Positions 31,083-43,000 of a stretch of 64,000 bases of DNA are shown piece by piece (the first letter of the stretch is position 1; each line of letters begins with the position of its first letter). Location of the stretch: assembly GCA_037367355.1 (NCBI GenBank), contig CM074702.1, positions 2,604,001 to 2,668,000 of the forward strand. Reading direction: 5' to 3'. The position numbers and the translations under genes were made by a program. Under the pieces are notes generated by a model. It saw only the letters and a list, made by a program, of their open reading frames with translations, was not told the origin of the DNA and made no database searches. This stretch comes from Neoscytalidium dimidiatum (taxonomy: Eukaryota > Ascomycota > Dothideomycetes > Botryosphaeriales > Botryosphaeriaceae).

Positions 31083-31486
31083 AAGAAAGAAAGGGACGAG
31101 GCGAGGAGGAGAGCGGCAGCTGTGGGGGGAAGAGGTTGTCGGTGTGGGCGGACTGTAGCTTCCACTTCGACTCTCCCAAAAAGACGCGCCGAGTGGTGTC
31201 GGCGCGCAGGGCAGGGCTTCCTAGTGGGCTCCCGGTCAAGCCCCTGGGCGCGAGACGATCTCAGCGTCCCCGGGAGCCGCCCGAAAAGCGGAAGAGGGGC
31301 ATCTTCTGGAAGCTCGAACACGTCTGAAGACGGCATTGACTTACACCGCTCTCTGCCCGCGCTGCAGACGCTCCCAGAGGCATTGTGGAGCGCTGGTGAT
31401 GCCATGCATGTCGTAGCGAGAGCCCGCGAACCCTTGCGCGCCGAGTGCGTATTCCTGCCCTGCTGCAACAGCTCTCCGCGCGCCGC

Positions 31487-31518
31487 GCAGTCGCAGTCGC
31501 AGTCGCAGTCGCAGTCGC
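31487..31518. repeat. Hexanucleotide (gcagtc)n
   Basis: Five tandem copies of gcagtc in non-coding DNA. Confidence 0.93.
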
Positions 31519-34395
31519 AACGCCTTCCTGACGAGCCGCCGTCGACGTTGATCCACGTTGCTCTCCGTCACAGGCACGCGCTCGACGCGCCCATGCAGGC
31601 GCCTGTGAACTGGCGCGCTTATTCTCCGCGGCGGCGCCACGCATCTCACAAGCTTTGCTCCAGCGCGAGCGGCTCCCCAGACGTGCCCCCGGTTCTGAGA
31701 CGCCCGCACCGCGCGCGCTGCACGCCGCTGCCCGGGATGGGTCGTCCAGCGCCGCCGAATGCCATCTCCCATCGAGCAGTCGACGCCATGCACGGCGAGG
31801 CGACCTGCCAGCTGACTGCCCGGCTGCTGGCCTGCTCATCCGGAAACGGTCAGACGGCTCTGCGGCGGCTCCTCGACGGGTCCGTGAACCTTAGCGATTC
31901 GCATCATGCATCAGTCCGTCCTCGAATCCGCCTAATCGCACCAAACGCCTGCCGTTGTATCTTGCACAGCCTTGCTCCAATCCGCACGGCCATGCTGCTG
32001 CGTCTCGGCCTTCCCTCCAGCTGTGAGCCGTCGAGGCCATGTGCAGTTGATGCGACGCCAGCGGGGCGCTCAGGTTGGTCGCCGTCGGCAATCGTCGTCG
32101 CCGTCGTCGTCAATACAATAAACGACGCCAGGCTGGGGGACCCGCCGATCGCACACCGCAACGGGGGAACTCTGGCAGGCATCGGAACGCTGCTGAACGG
32201 GCACCGTGCGCCGCGAGCAGAGCAGTGCGAAGCTATCGTTGAGGCGAGTAAGCAGCGTGCAGCACCTCGCTCAACGCAGCAAGAGATGATTGCCCAGGGC
32301 AAGCGTCTTCTCCTGCCGCCGTGCGGGATGCGCCGCTGCTCGAACTTTTCGGGCTGCTGACGGCGCCGCGGCCGCTTTCTTGCGGGGACATGCTCTCGTC
32401 ACTTCGCGCCGGGTTGCTCTCGCGCAGGAGCAGGTAGTGTTGCGGCAGGCTAGGTACTTTGCTCATGTACTGTACCATGACGCATGTGCACGATGCCTGC
32501 CTCCTCCTTCGAATATGTATTATACCCCCTGTGTCGTATCCCACGCGCCCTGTAGACTTGCTCGGACACCACGAACGCGACCACCGTCTCCTTGGTAACC
32601 GTCCGCGGCCCGTTGTTCCTTTGCTCTCGTCTGATCTTTGGACGTCTCACGACCGATAACACCATCACCTGCTCCACCCCATCCTCACGCCAAGACCTGC
32701 GAACTCGATGCTCGGGCGCTGTTGCCCACGTAAAGACCGAACCGCCGGAAGACATAAAGGAAAAACAAGTGAAAGTGGGGGGCGAAGCGCAAGCACAACC
32801 CGCCGCACGTACGCTCGCACGCCCAGTGTCCTCACCCACCCGTAAACCCGCCCGGTTCGGGCTGCTGCGCGCCGAGTCCTCTCGATCGCGACGCTGGGAT
32901 TGTTGGGCTAGCCTCGTCCAGAAGAGAGTAGGGAGAACGACGGGCAGCGGACTGTGTCCAACCAAGACCACACTCCTTCCCGTCTCCTCCCCGAAAGGCG
33001 GTCCAAAGGGCGGTGGGGCGCGTATCAGTCGCCAGTCGGCCAGGGGAGCAGGAGGCTGGGAGTGGTGGGGTTAACGGCAACGTCTTTTCAGCTCGGCTCG
33101 ACTCGAATGAATTCCCAGATGGTCCCTTACTATGGTGGTAGGGCGGGAAGATGCTCCAGCTCCGACCGCTTCGATCGCGACGAGCAAGCTGTCGCCAGCG
33201 GCTACCGTAAGCTCACGCCCGTACACGTAGCAAAGGAGGGGGGCCAGCGACGCAGAAACACCAGTCGAAGTCGAACAGTCGAAGCCGTCATCTGCCCGCT
33301 CACCGGCCTCGCCAAATGACCGGCCACGACGGTGGGTGCAGCAGTCTCCGTCGCCGACCGTCTTCGGTACGGGCCGGTGGCTGTCGGTCGGCCTGTCGGT
33401 CGACGGTAACCAGCGTGCCAGCGCCAGCCATCCCTTTGTCCTCGCCCAACCGCGCACGAAAGGCCCCATTCGCGCCCTTCTTCCCATCGACGTCCCCAGC
33501 CCAGGGTCGCGTCGCCCCGATTTGCAGGGTCCCACACACATGGCCGGGCCCTATCCACTCCCCTGCCCGCTGACCTGACCTCAACCACCAGCCGCTGCAC
33601 GCCCTCCCTGCAACCGCGCCCCCAAAGTAAGAGGCATCATGCAGACCTCCCGTCTTTGCATGCCCGTCCGTTCCTATATTCATGCCGGCGCCATTACCTT
33701 GGAAAAGTTGGCAGCCTCGTTTGCGTTGCGTCATCACTGTTGGACAGCCAATAATAGCAAGCCGCGGCAACACAGTTCCCTCGCATGTCCGCCCACTGAC
33801 TCCATGCCCAATCGCGTTCATCAAACAACTGCAAAACTCAAAAGAACAAGCATGAGCGCCAGCGTGTACAGCGACGCGTTTTGATCCAAGTCGTCAACCT
33901 CCACGACCTACCGCTTATATCTCCGGCGACCCGACGCGCACCTGCTGGGTAAAGAAGCTGGCCAAAGGCGGTATGCGGCATGCAGCAACCCGCCACCCCC
34001 GATAAGACCAAGACCGGCCTGCCCGTGAGTTGTTGACCCGAGCAAGTGGTTTTCCGTTGCGGCTGTCCTCGTCGCCGTGCACAAGAATGAATAGCGAGCG
34101 CTAGACCAGACGGCTCAAACTTCCAGGATCTGCAGGATGCATCTAGGCTTGTGCGAAAGCGCCCTTCGCCTCATCGAACACCTCACCGGCGAGGCAGTCG
34201 CGTGCATTTTTCTTGCTCCACTTTGTGACGAGAGTGACGGAGTGATTAGCTGACCCCGCCGTGTAGCCAATGCACCAAGAACATGCGCGTGAGGTCAAGA
34301 AGATGACAAACACACACGAGGCAAGATGGAGGTCCCGAGTGTCTACCACCCTACGCAATTTGGCCTGACTTTTTTTTTTTCTTTTAACCTTTCCT

Positions 34396-34430
34396 TTCCC
34401 CTCCCTCCCCCCTCCCCCCTCCCCTCCTCT
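34396..34430. repeat. C-rich tract with G-quadruplex potential on the minus strand
   Basis: Runs of three to six C separated by single T. The complement has at least four G-runs with one-base loops, matching the G4 pattern. Confidence 0.7.
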
Positions 34431-35770
34431 TGGCAACGGGCACGGCCTTAGGGCTGGAAACTAGCTAAGGCACCCATCTGAAGATCACCATGTTCTTCGA
34501 TCCTGATACAGCCAGTTCGACAAAAGGACACGTCCGCACGCTTCTGCTACAGCCCAACAAGGACTCGACGAGGCTGGCGAAAAGTCAGTGCGATCTTCTA
34601 CAGCAAGGAACACCGCGTGCCCCTTCATCTTCCGTTGCGCCGGTACTGTACCAAAGCGCGGAGAAGATCTCACCTCCAGCACATGCCATCCCACCTCCAT
34701 CAATAACAGGCTGATCTTAATAGCACTGAGATGAGTGCGTGCTCAAGCAACCGAGACGTAGCAGAGGATAGCTGTATTGCGCCATTAGGACAAGAGCAGA
34801 ACTAGCCATGGATTTATGTTTTAGAGCTTTGCGTACATCGCTTCGCGCTCTTCTTTGGAAAGCTTACCATACCCACTTCCCCGTGTAAAATGATAGAAGC
34901 CAATCAATCACGTACAAAAAGACAGCCACAGCAGCTCCAACGCTTGCGTCGATGTCCAGCCAGTCGGCGAGGAAGAATAATCATCCAGCAGGCAAACGAA
35001 ACGGATGAGGAAATGCAAACGCCAACGCATGCCCCGCCATGGCTCCTCCGCCACTACCAAGCGCGAGCCAGGATATCTCTTTCATCAAGAAACAACAGCC
35101 CAAGCCACTCTCACGAAACAAGAGAAGACCCCCGCGGTTGCGAAGATCAGAGAATAGACGACGTTCATAACGACCAGGAGACGATCAGATACCGGATGTG
35201 GATCTGTCTTATCCATACGTCCAGTTTACCATGATCAATGTTACCCGTATAGCCCGATCACCGCCAAAAAAAAAAAAAAAAAGAGTATACTTTATTGTGT
35301 GTCATCCAGCCAGTTTCCCATTCGTTTGGCCCACACCCACCATTTTGATTTGCAGTAGAAGCCGATCGTATCCAGCAGCAAAGGAAAGAGGCCCTCATGG
35401 AAAGAAAGAAAAGGTAGAGCAAAGCCTGAATGCGTCATGTAGTTACCCCTCGGTCCACTCTCTCATGGTCCAGGGTCGCGAGATGAAGCGAAGTGGCATT
35501 CGTCGGAGCCCGGTCCAAAGGAGCCGTCAAAAAGAAATCTTGCTGACGAGGAAGAGGCTTCCTTGATAAGTCTTTGTTGCTGGGTATCCGAAGACATCGC
35601 CGCAATGACGTGAATGCCGCACAACCAGACGCCAAGCTCGAATTGCTCCATAAGCTTCATCGAGATTTTTGTAGGGGCGGTATCGCGCTCGCAATTCGGC
35701 TCAGTATGCGTCACGCTCTAATAGACAAAAGGATTAGTTGGGCCCTTCCTCGGGAAATCTTCAGGACGAG

Positions 35771-38497
35771 CTAAGCTCCTCCCTTCTTGCGACGCTCCTC
35801 GGCACGGGCCTGCCTGGCGGCTTTGACCAGAGGCGCGAGAGTAGCAAGAGGCTCAGCTGTCTGGATGAACGGATGCTAGAGACCAGTCAGCAGTTGTCAC
35901 GGAGCGGTAGAGGGACCGAAAGCCATACAGTCAGCAAATCGTGCGCACTCGCACGCTTGTCAGGATCCACCTTCAACGCGAAGGCAAGGAAATCCTTGAA
36001 GACAGGCGTAAGGTTGTGCTCCTCCTTGATCGTGGGGGTGCCGTTTGTCGCAATAAGCCAGAGAGCACGCAGGGGAGACTCGTTGAGATACGGAGGCTCT
36101 CCCTCAATCATCTCGATGGCCATGATTCCCAACGACCAGATATCCACCTTGCGACCGTACTCCTTGCGAGTGACAACCTCCGGGGCCATCCAGTAAGGTG
36201 TGCCAACCATCGTTGTCCGCTTGCGTTCGGATTCGTTGATCTGGGCGCAGAAGCCGAAATCGGTGAGCTTGATGTTGCCCTCCATCGAAAGGAGGATGTT
36301 GTCCGATTTGATATCGCGGTGGATGACGCCTTTGGAGTGGAGATGCTGGAGACCACAGAGAACCTGGAAAAGTTAGCTGAAGATTGCCACGGGTCCTCAG
36401 GGCTGCCCACCTCACGGGAGACGGCAGCGATTTGCCCCTCGCTCATGATGTTGAAAGTGACGACGTCGGTCAGAGATCCACCCTCCATGTACTCCATCAC
36501 AACCCAGAGATCTCCCTTGACCAAGAACGAGTCCATGAAGTTTACGATATTACGGTGCTTGGATTCACGCATGACCAGGATCTCGTTGATGATGAGATCC
36601 TTCTTTGGCTGCTGATCCAGGTTCATCTGCTTGATGGCAACGCAGCGATTGGTCCCGATTTGGTAGGCGGTGAAAACACCACCAGAAGCGCCCTGGCCGA
36701 TCTTGGTCAAATTCCGATACATATTCGTAGGGTCCTCAGGATTGCAGATTGCATTTAGCCTTTGGATGATGTCGCTGGGCTGGGCACTCGCACGCTGCCG
36801 CCTTTGGCCGGGGCGGCCACCCGGCGGAGCGGGACCCATGCGGGGTGCTTGAGTCGGAGGAGGGACATTGTTAGGATCTGTCGCTTGGGCGAACTGCTGC
36901 TGTGGGTTCGGCGACTGGTACGGGTGCTGCTGGTAGTGGCGCTGGCTTCGAGTCCGTTCGATCTGTGCCTGCTGCCGAGCGATTGATTGTTGAGCGGCCA
37001 GCATCGCCTGCTCCTGCTGAGCCTGGTACTGCTTGGTTGAGCCCTGAGGCGGGGGTTGGCCGTAGTTCGCGGGGCCCGCGTCAGTGGTGGTGTTCGAGCG
37101 ACTGCGTTGACCGGTGGGCTTAGCGTGATCATTCTCGTTGGCAGCTGGAGGGGCATACGCGACAGGTGAGTGGTCTTCCGGAACGCGTTCCATCCCAGCG
37201 GGTGCAGGCGGCGCCGGGCGCAGCGGCATGACCTTGGGCTGCTGCTGCTGCTGTTGCTGAGCCTGGGGCGGCCTGGGTGCCGGTCGATGCGGGACCATGT
37301 CGCCATTGATCTGGGGGGGTGGAGCCTGCGTCGACGCATGGCCTGGTCGGGGAATGGGAGGCGGTGCGCGAGGATTCTCGAACGAGTCTTCGGCGTTGCG
37401 GGGGAAGCGAGGGCTCACGGGAGGGCTCATCAGCGGCGTGATGCCGCCTGGCTGCGGGTTCGCAGCGTTGCTGCTTGGCTGGGCATGGCCCAGCTTGTCC
37501 CAGATGTGCTCGTCCGCGCGACCGCCCTGGCTCTCCTGGAAGAAGTTGACGACCTCGACGAGGGCTTCGGGGTGCTGGGTCTGGTCCTGTTCCGTTATGC
37601 CGTTCGCCTTGAGAATGTTCTGCCATTCCCGCGGCAATCCCTGCGACAGGCGTGTCAGTCAAGCTCGGCGGCGCGGCCCCAAGGGCTGCACGGAGGGTGC
37701 AGCAGTGCAAGTCTACCACTTACCGTGAACTCGCCGGTGTCGTTGTCGATCGACACGTGGGTGACGTGGAGCGGGTTGGTTGGGGTGCTGATCGTGGGCC
37801 GGCGCGGCGAGCCCACGAGGCCGCTCATGAAGCTGCTGAAGCCGGTCTTTGTCTTCTTGAGAGCGTCCGGGCGGGTGAGCTTGGAGGGCTTCACCTCGCC
37901 GGAGAAGCGCTTGTGGTGGCCGTCGTCGGACTTGGGCGGGGTGATGGTCTCCATCTTGCGACCCAGCGCTGCGAAGCTGGCCGACTGTCTGAGGCGCGGG
38001 GTGAAGAGGCGGGCATCCGCCGTGTGGGCGTGCTGGGGCGGCGGGGGGCGCGAGGGCGAGCGCGAGGACTTGGACTTGCTCAGGCTGATGGCGTTGATGT
38101 TCTGGTACAGGCCCTGGGCGTCGAACGGCGACCCAATGAGCTCGGCTGAGCTCTTCTCGGTGACGGAGCGACGGGCCTGGCGCTGGGCGTGGGCGTGCTG
38201 GGCGTCGTCGACGGCGCTCTGCTGGCGCTCGAGCGAGGAGCTGGACGACGACGGGAAGTCGCCCGTGGGGCTGCGCTGGTGGGCCTGGCCGAGCGAGTGG
38301 AAGTGCGGGTAGGTCGGGGCGGAGGGGGCGCGGCGCAGCGAGCGGTGCGCGTTGTAGGCGACGGGCGGCGGGGCCTTCTTGGTCAGGCGGCGGTGTTCGC
38401 GATGGTGGGAGTGGTGGTGGTGGAGGTTGTGCTGCTGGAGCTGCTGCTGCGGCGGCGGCGGCGGCGGCTGCGAGCTGCTGGACGGGAGGTGCTCCAT
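35771..38497 (-). CDS. PAK/Ste20-family protein kinase with CRIB domain
   Basis: Four exons: 38497-37724, 37640-36411, 36363-35929 and 35875-35771; joined 847 aa. A CRIB/p21-binding motif, [20 protein letters not shown], ends at about residue 258, where the first intron splits it before GLPREWQ; it binds GTP-loaded Cdc42/Rac. The middle is Pro/Gln-rich with a Q7 run. The kinase domain spans about 563-820: GQGASGGVF loop, VAIKQMNL lysine, HRDIKSDN catalytic loop, [18 protein letters not shown]. The C-terminal exon encodes [20 protein letters not shown]. No PH domain is visible in the N-terminal 230 residues, arguing for a Ste20/PAK1-type over a Cla4-type enzyme. Roles in polarity and MAPK signalling are family knowledge. 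The N-terminus is His/Gln/Pro low complexity; the start at 38497 follows an Ala/Arg-rich open frame that lacks protein-like sequence. Confidence 0.92.
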
Positions 38498-38613
38498 GGC
38501 GGATGGCGGATGGCGGCTGGCGGCTGGCGGCTGGCGGCCGGGGCTGCTGCGCGCCGGTGTCCTTTCTTTGACGGGCAGCGCAGTGCAGCGCGGTGCAGTG
38601 CAGTGCAGGCTGG

Positions 38614-38639
38614 TCGCGAGCGAGCGAGCGAGCGAGCGC
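38614..38639. repeat. Tetranucleotide (gcga)n
   Basis: Six copies of gcga/gagc about 115 nt upstream of the PAK kinase ATG. Confidence 0.9.
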
Positions 38640-39150
38640 CGTTCGCCAGGCCGGGGGCTCACGCGCTGACGGATCCCAGGCCGCTGGCGAGCGTTGCCTC
38701 GAACCTGGGGCGGGATGCGGGCAATATGCAGCGAGGCACAGGAGAGCAGCAGCAGCGGCAGCAGCAGCAGAGGGCGCACCCGAGGCGTCTTTGGTGATAG
38801 TCGCTCACGTCTGGCCCGAAGATGGAGAACGTCGTCCAGCCTGCCAGGCCCGCACAAGCACTGGCTCTGGCACCACCAGCCCAAGCCCCAAACCCGCGGC
38901 CCACGAGCCCACGAGCCCGCAAGCACAAGCCCGCCGACCCTACCGGCACCCTACCGCTACCCTACCGCTACCGCGCGCGCGCGCACGGGGCCCCAGAACG
39001 CGTCAAGGTCGTCAAGGTCAAGTACTCGGCAAGGCCCAGCATTTCCAGCACTCCCAGCAAGGGCACCGTGGACGCGCGCCCGGGCAGCCTGTCTATTTAC
39101 AGCACAGCACCCAGCACCCCCAGCCTGCTGTTGCTGCTGCTGCCGCCGCC

Positions 39151-39180
39151 AGCCCAGCCCAGCCCAGCCCAGCCCAACCC
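39151..39180. repeat. Pentanucleotide (agccc)n
   Basis: Five to six tandem copies of agccc, preceded by ctg/ccg triplets. Confidence 0.93.
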
Positions 39181-39981
39181 AGCACGCCGGGCAGCGAACA
39201 CCTGCCGCCCGCCGTCGCCCTCTGCCTCTGCCTCTGCCTCTGCCGCTGCCGCTGCCGCTACCTGCGCTCCGTGTACCCAGCCGCCGCCGTCTGCGCTCCC
39301 TGCCACTCGCCTGCAGCACCTCAGCAAGACCAAGAGCCGGAGTCAGAGCCAGAGCTTGAGCCTGAGCATGAACCTGAGCCTGAGGCAGCAGCGGACGTGA
39401 GCCCGCGAGAGAGCCGCGGCGGACAGGCGACCGACGCCCGGCCGTGCTGCGCTGCGCCGGCTACACAGTACTTGCCATACAGTACATGCTGCTGCGCCCG
39501 CTGCCCTCTCCGCTCCTCTCCTCTCGTCTCCCTCTCCTCTCCTGCCCGCACCGCGGCGCGCCTGTGCTCGGCGCCCTTACAGCTGGCCGCCTCCCGCGCA
39601 ACCCTGGCGGCCTTGCGGGTCTCCAGCAGGCGTTTCAGACAGGCCTCCCTAATCTCTGGCGGGCCATGAAACCGCCGCAAGGATAGCCCGCCACCGCCAG
39701 TGATGATGGCGGCGGCTGCATGAGCGTTGCGCGCCCATGTTGGCGCGCGCGAGTAATGTCGCCGGCCAAAAAGGAGAAGATGCTGGACGGCGTTTACCCG
39801 CGGCCTCTGCGCTCTGTGCCCTGCTCTGCCCTCTCTGCCCCCTCTGCCCTCTCTGCCCTCTCCCCTCTCTCCTCTCTGCCCTGCCGGCCGCCGCCTCTCA
39901 GTCCGCCCCAGCCCGCACGCTCGCCAGCGCCCCCGTCGCCGGCCTCCGCTGAGCGTGCTGCGTCGGCGCGTGGCCGGGCGG

Positions 39982-40018
39982 TGGGGGCCGGGGGCCGGGG
40001 CCGGGGGGCCGGGGGGGG
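39982..40018 (+). repeat. G-rich cluster, strong G-quadruplex candidate
   Basis: Five runs of four to eight G separated by CC only, on the plus strand, about 1.5 kb upstream of the PAK kinase start. It fits the G4 pattern G3+N1-7 repeated four times. Confidence 0.8.
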
Positions 40019-43000
40019 CCGCGCAGCGACAGTAAAGTTGGTGGTGTGTGCGGCGGAAACAGGTCGCTGCCCACGTGCGTGCTGCTAGAGCATCCTGGGA
40101 TCTCCGCCGAGCGCGGCACCATCCATCCATACTGAGTACGCACGGCATCCCACCCTCCGTGGGAGAACCACGAGCGCTCGGCCGCCGCGCGCGATCGGAT
40201 CGACACCTTCTTCCTATCGCAGCCCACACCAACGACAGCAAGCCGACGCCCTGATCGCCGCCCTCCGCCATGTCTCGCGGATCCTCTGTACCTTGTGCCT
40301 TGCGCCTTGTGCCTCCCTCAGCACACGAGAGCACACGCGCACACGAGCACTCGAGCACAGTTATTTCCGGCCACAGGAGCCCCAGCGCCCCAGCGCCCCA
40401 GCGCCCCACGGCCATCAGGCCAGCACGCTGTCAGTTTCGGGTGCGGTCCGGTGCCTCGCAGCGTCCTGAAATAATCTGCAGCCTCGTCTGGATGCGGCAG
40501 CATATCACACAAGAAATTTGACGGGTCCGCATCCTTGTCTCCTCGACCTCGACCGGGCGCCCCCGTGAGAGCGCGCCGGCAATACCCACAACCACGATCG
40601 GCTCACACCCACACCCTCGTCTTCTGGACAGTGGCTGGACACTCTCAGCGCTGTCCCATGCAAGCGAGATGAGCCTCCGGTCCGCCCCCGATGATCAGCC
40701 GCAGCACGGTACGTGAATCAAGTTCCTCTTCGGCCCAGAGAGCCTTCTCCCAGCCAAGGCTGTGGCAGCCACTAGACATCCAACCTTTGCAAGCTCTCTA
40801 TCCATCTCTGTGTCTCTCTCCCCCCCCTTGCCGCCGCCTCTCCGAGGCCTCCTCCTGCCGACTCGGATCGCAGCCGAGGCGGGGGCGCTGTCGGCAGGCG
40901 GCGACGACGGCACCAGCGGCCCACCGACACGCTTGCCGTCGCCAACTGATTTTGGACGAGCAGGCAAGCAGCTTGTCTAAGACATGCGGAGGTGAATCCT
41001 CCACGCTGGAGCCCCTGGACGCGTTCCCAAGCCACCAACTCGGCTGAGGCTGGGTATTCCTTGCCTCCAACGCACGTCATCGCCTGACGCGCAGCATTAT
41101 ATTTTCCACCGCCAGCCTCCGCATAAAGATCCTCTTATCAAACTGAACGCGGAGACGCAGAGAGCCATAGCGGCTAGGCGCTGGACGTAAGCCACTTCTT
41201 CTGATTGACGGCCCGGTCCGATCCATGCAAGCGCGCCCTTCGTCGCTGGGAAGCGCTCATCGTTGAGGGTTTGCGGCGAGTTGCGGCCCAACCTGTCATG
41301 ATCATCCCGGAGACCGGTTCGGTGCCTGGTAGTGACATGCAGGACTGCGAGAAGCCGTTGCCCCTCATGCCCCTCGTCCTAGACGGCGCCGGGCTCTACG
41401 TCGACTATGACCAACAGACTAGGGCCTCTGTTCCATTACCTTGAATCGCGGGCGATTCGATACGATTTATGGTTTATCGAGTCGCCAATGACCTCAATGT
41501 ACACTGACCAAGCTCCTAGAATTTACTTTTCCCCCATCGACGGTCTGCCTGCGCGCCGCCACGCGCCCCGGAGCTAAGGAGACGATGTGACACCTAGCTA
41601 TCATTTACCAGCGCGTTCCTCAAAAGGTGGTGCTGGCGACGTCGGCATTGACGGACTAGCGATGTTGACCGCGTTAACTGCGCATCATTGCTGCATGCAC
41701 CTCGGATGTCAGACCCACGGCGCGGGCCTTCGCTCGCGATACTTTCTGGGCGCCAGGTCTCGGAATCCAGATATGCAGCGTTGCCAGCGGCCTGCCGCCA
41801 CCCCCCTCCTCCTGAAACGGCGTATGCAGGAACAAACGAGCCATATTCTGCTTGTAATTAGGGCGTCGGCTTTTAGTACAATGGAGCACGATACACACGC
41901 AGGACGCAGCGGCTCCTGCGTTTTGCGTTGCCCTCAAGGCACATGTCGTTCGCCGCCACGCTCTGATGGCTTGCCAACGCCGAGCCATAGTCTGCGCTTC
42001 ATATACGAATGCTGCTGCCCGTCTCAGCGCTTCTGGACGCACAAACCGGACTTTTCAGCAAAGCTCAGGCTGCGCGGCCACGGAGCAGGCGCACGTTCAC
42101 GCCCAGGCGGCGAGGATCGACGCTCGCTTATCGCCACCGTGCTCCAAGGTGCAGATGATTCTACGCTGCGAGCGTCGAAAAGCGTGCGATCCTCGTCACT
42201 TCTACCCGTTGGCACAGGCGCTGTCCCTATCCCGTTGCAGAGATAAAGCTGCATTCGCTATTCACATCAGCGGCATCCTCAGTTGAGCAGATGCGGGCTG
42301 GCCTCACCGCTAGCCCCTTTCAGCAGCACAGGTAGGTGGAGCAAGAAGAAGCCGATTCCGAGCACCTTGCTCCCAACAGAAGACGCAGAATCGTCAGCTG
42401 GAACAGCACTTCGACGTCGTCATGGACTGTTTCTGGTAGCCTCGCCCGGACTGTCGCCAAATACGGTCCTTGCAAGCAGTTTGCTCTCCGTGCACGGCTG
42501 CCCTTTCCCGTAATCGAAGCACGATGATGACGTTGTGCCACGTCTGCCTGTATCGCGCCCCGCTGCCCTTGCGGATACTTGCATTGCGAGCAGGCCTCGC
42601 GCCTGGTTCGGGGCGCCTCATCATGTGGCCCCAATCAAAATCTCACCGCCTTGTATCTGGGCTGGCTGACTTTCGTGACTTAGTGCCCCGTAGCGTCACC
42701 AATCTGCGTGCTGTGAATTCCACAGGAACTGGTACCTGCAGTCTCACTGGATTGCGAACCAGGCATAGACGATCGCACGGACTCACCACTCCTGGTGAGA
42801 TCAGCATCGCGAGTTTCGGCGTTCGCTGGATGCTAAGTATTGCTTCTTCCATATGAAAGCGCAGGCGGCGCAGCGGGGGTGTCGGACTGCGCATCCACAT
42901 CGCATCAGCACTGCTTGCGAGTGAAGCTTAGAGACGGATGTCATACCAGACTATGATGGCAGGCAACCGCGCGTGGCGCTAGACGTTGAAGTTGGGTGTT

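Larger units (their letters stand above)
30890..35770. other. 4.9-kb stretch without a recognisable gene
   Basis: Between the start of the giant coiled-coil gene and the 3' end of the PAK kinase. It includes (ga)n and (gggaga)n at 31039-31082 close to the former start, (gcagtc)n at 31487-31518, a T-rich block at 34371-34385, a C-rich polypyrimidine tract at 34396-34430 and an A17 run at 35266-35282. Long frames on both strands here are Arg/Pro/Ala-biased and show no domain. A non-coding RNA or a divergent fast-evolving gene cannot be excluded. Confidence 0.5.

Noticed and set aside
30021..32360. 779-codon plus-strand open frame
   Set aside because: Its first 870 nt are antisense to the giant coiled-coil gene and the rest covers GC-rich repeats; Arg/Ala/Val-biased, no domain. 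The minus-strand gene explains the coding signal.
35771..38497. Cla4-type kinase
   Set aside because: Cla4 has an N-terminal PH domain before the CRIB; the 230 residues before the CRIB here are low complexity, without a PH fold.
39321..40415. 364-codon minus-strand open frame
   Set aside because: Composed of low-complexity GC-rich repeats (GSGSCSGSS-type); long only because stop codons are rare at this composition.
41587..42246. 219-codon plus-strand ORF
   Set aside because: Amino-acid content resembles random translation (many Cys, His, Arg); no motif and no splice-supported extension.
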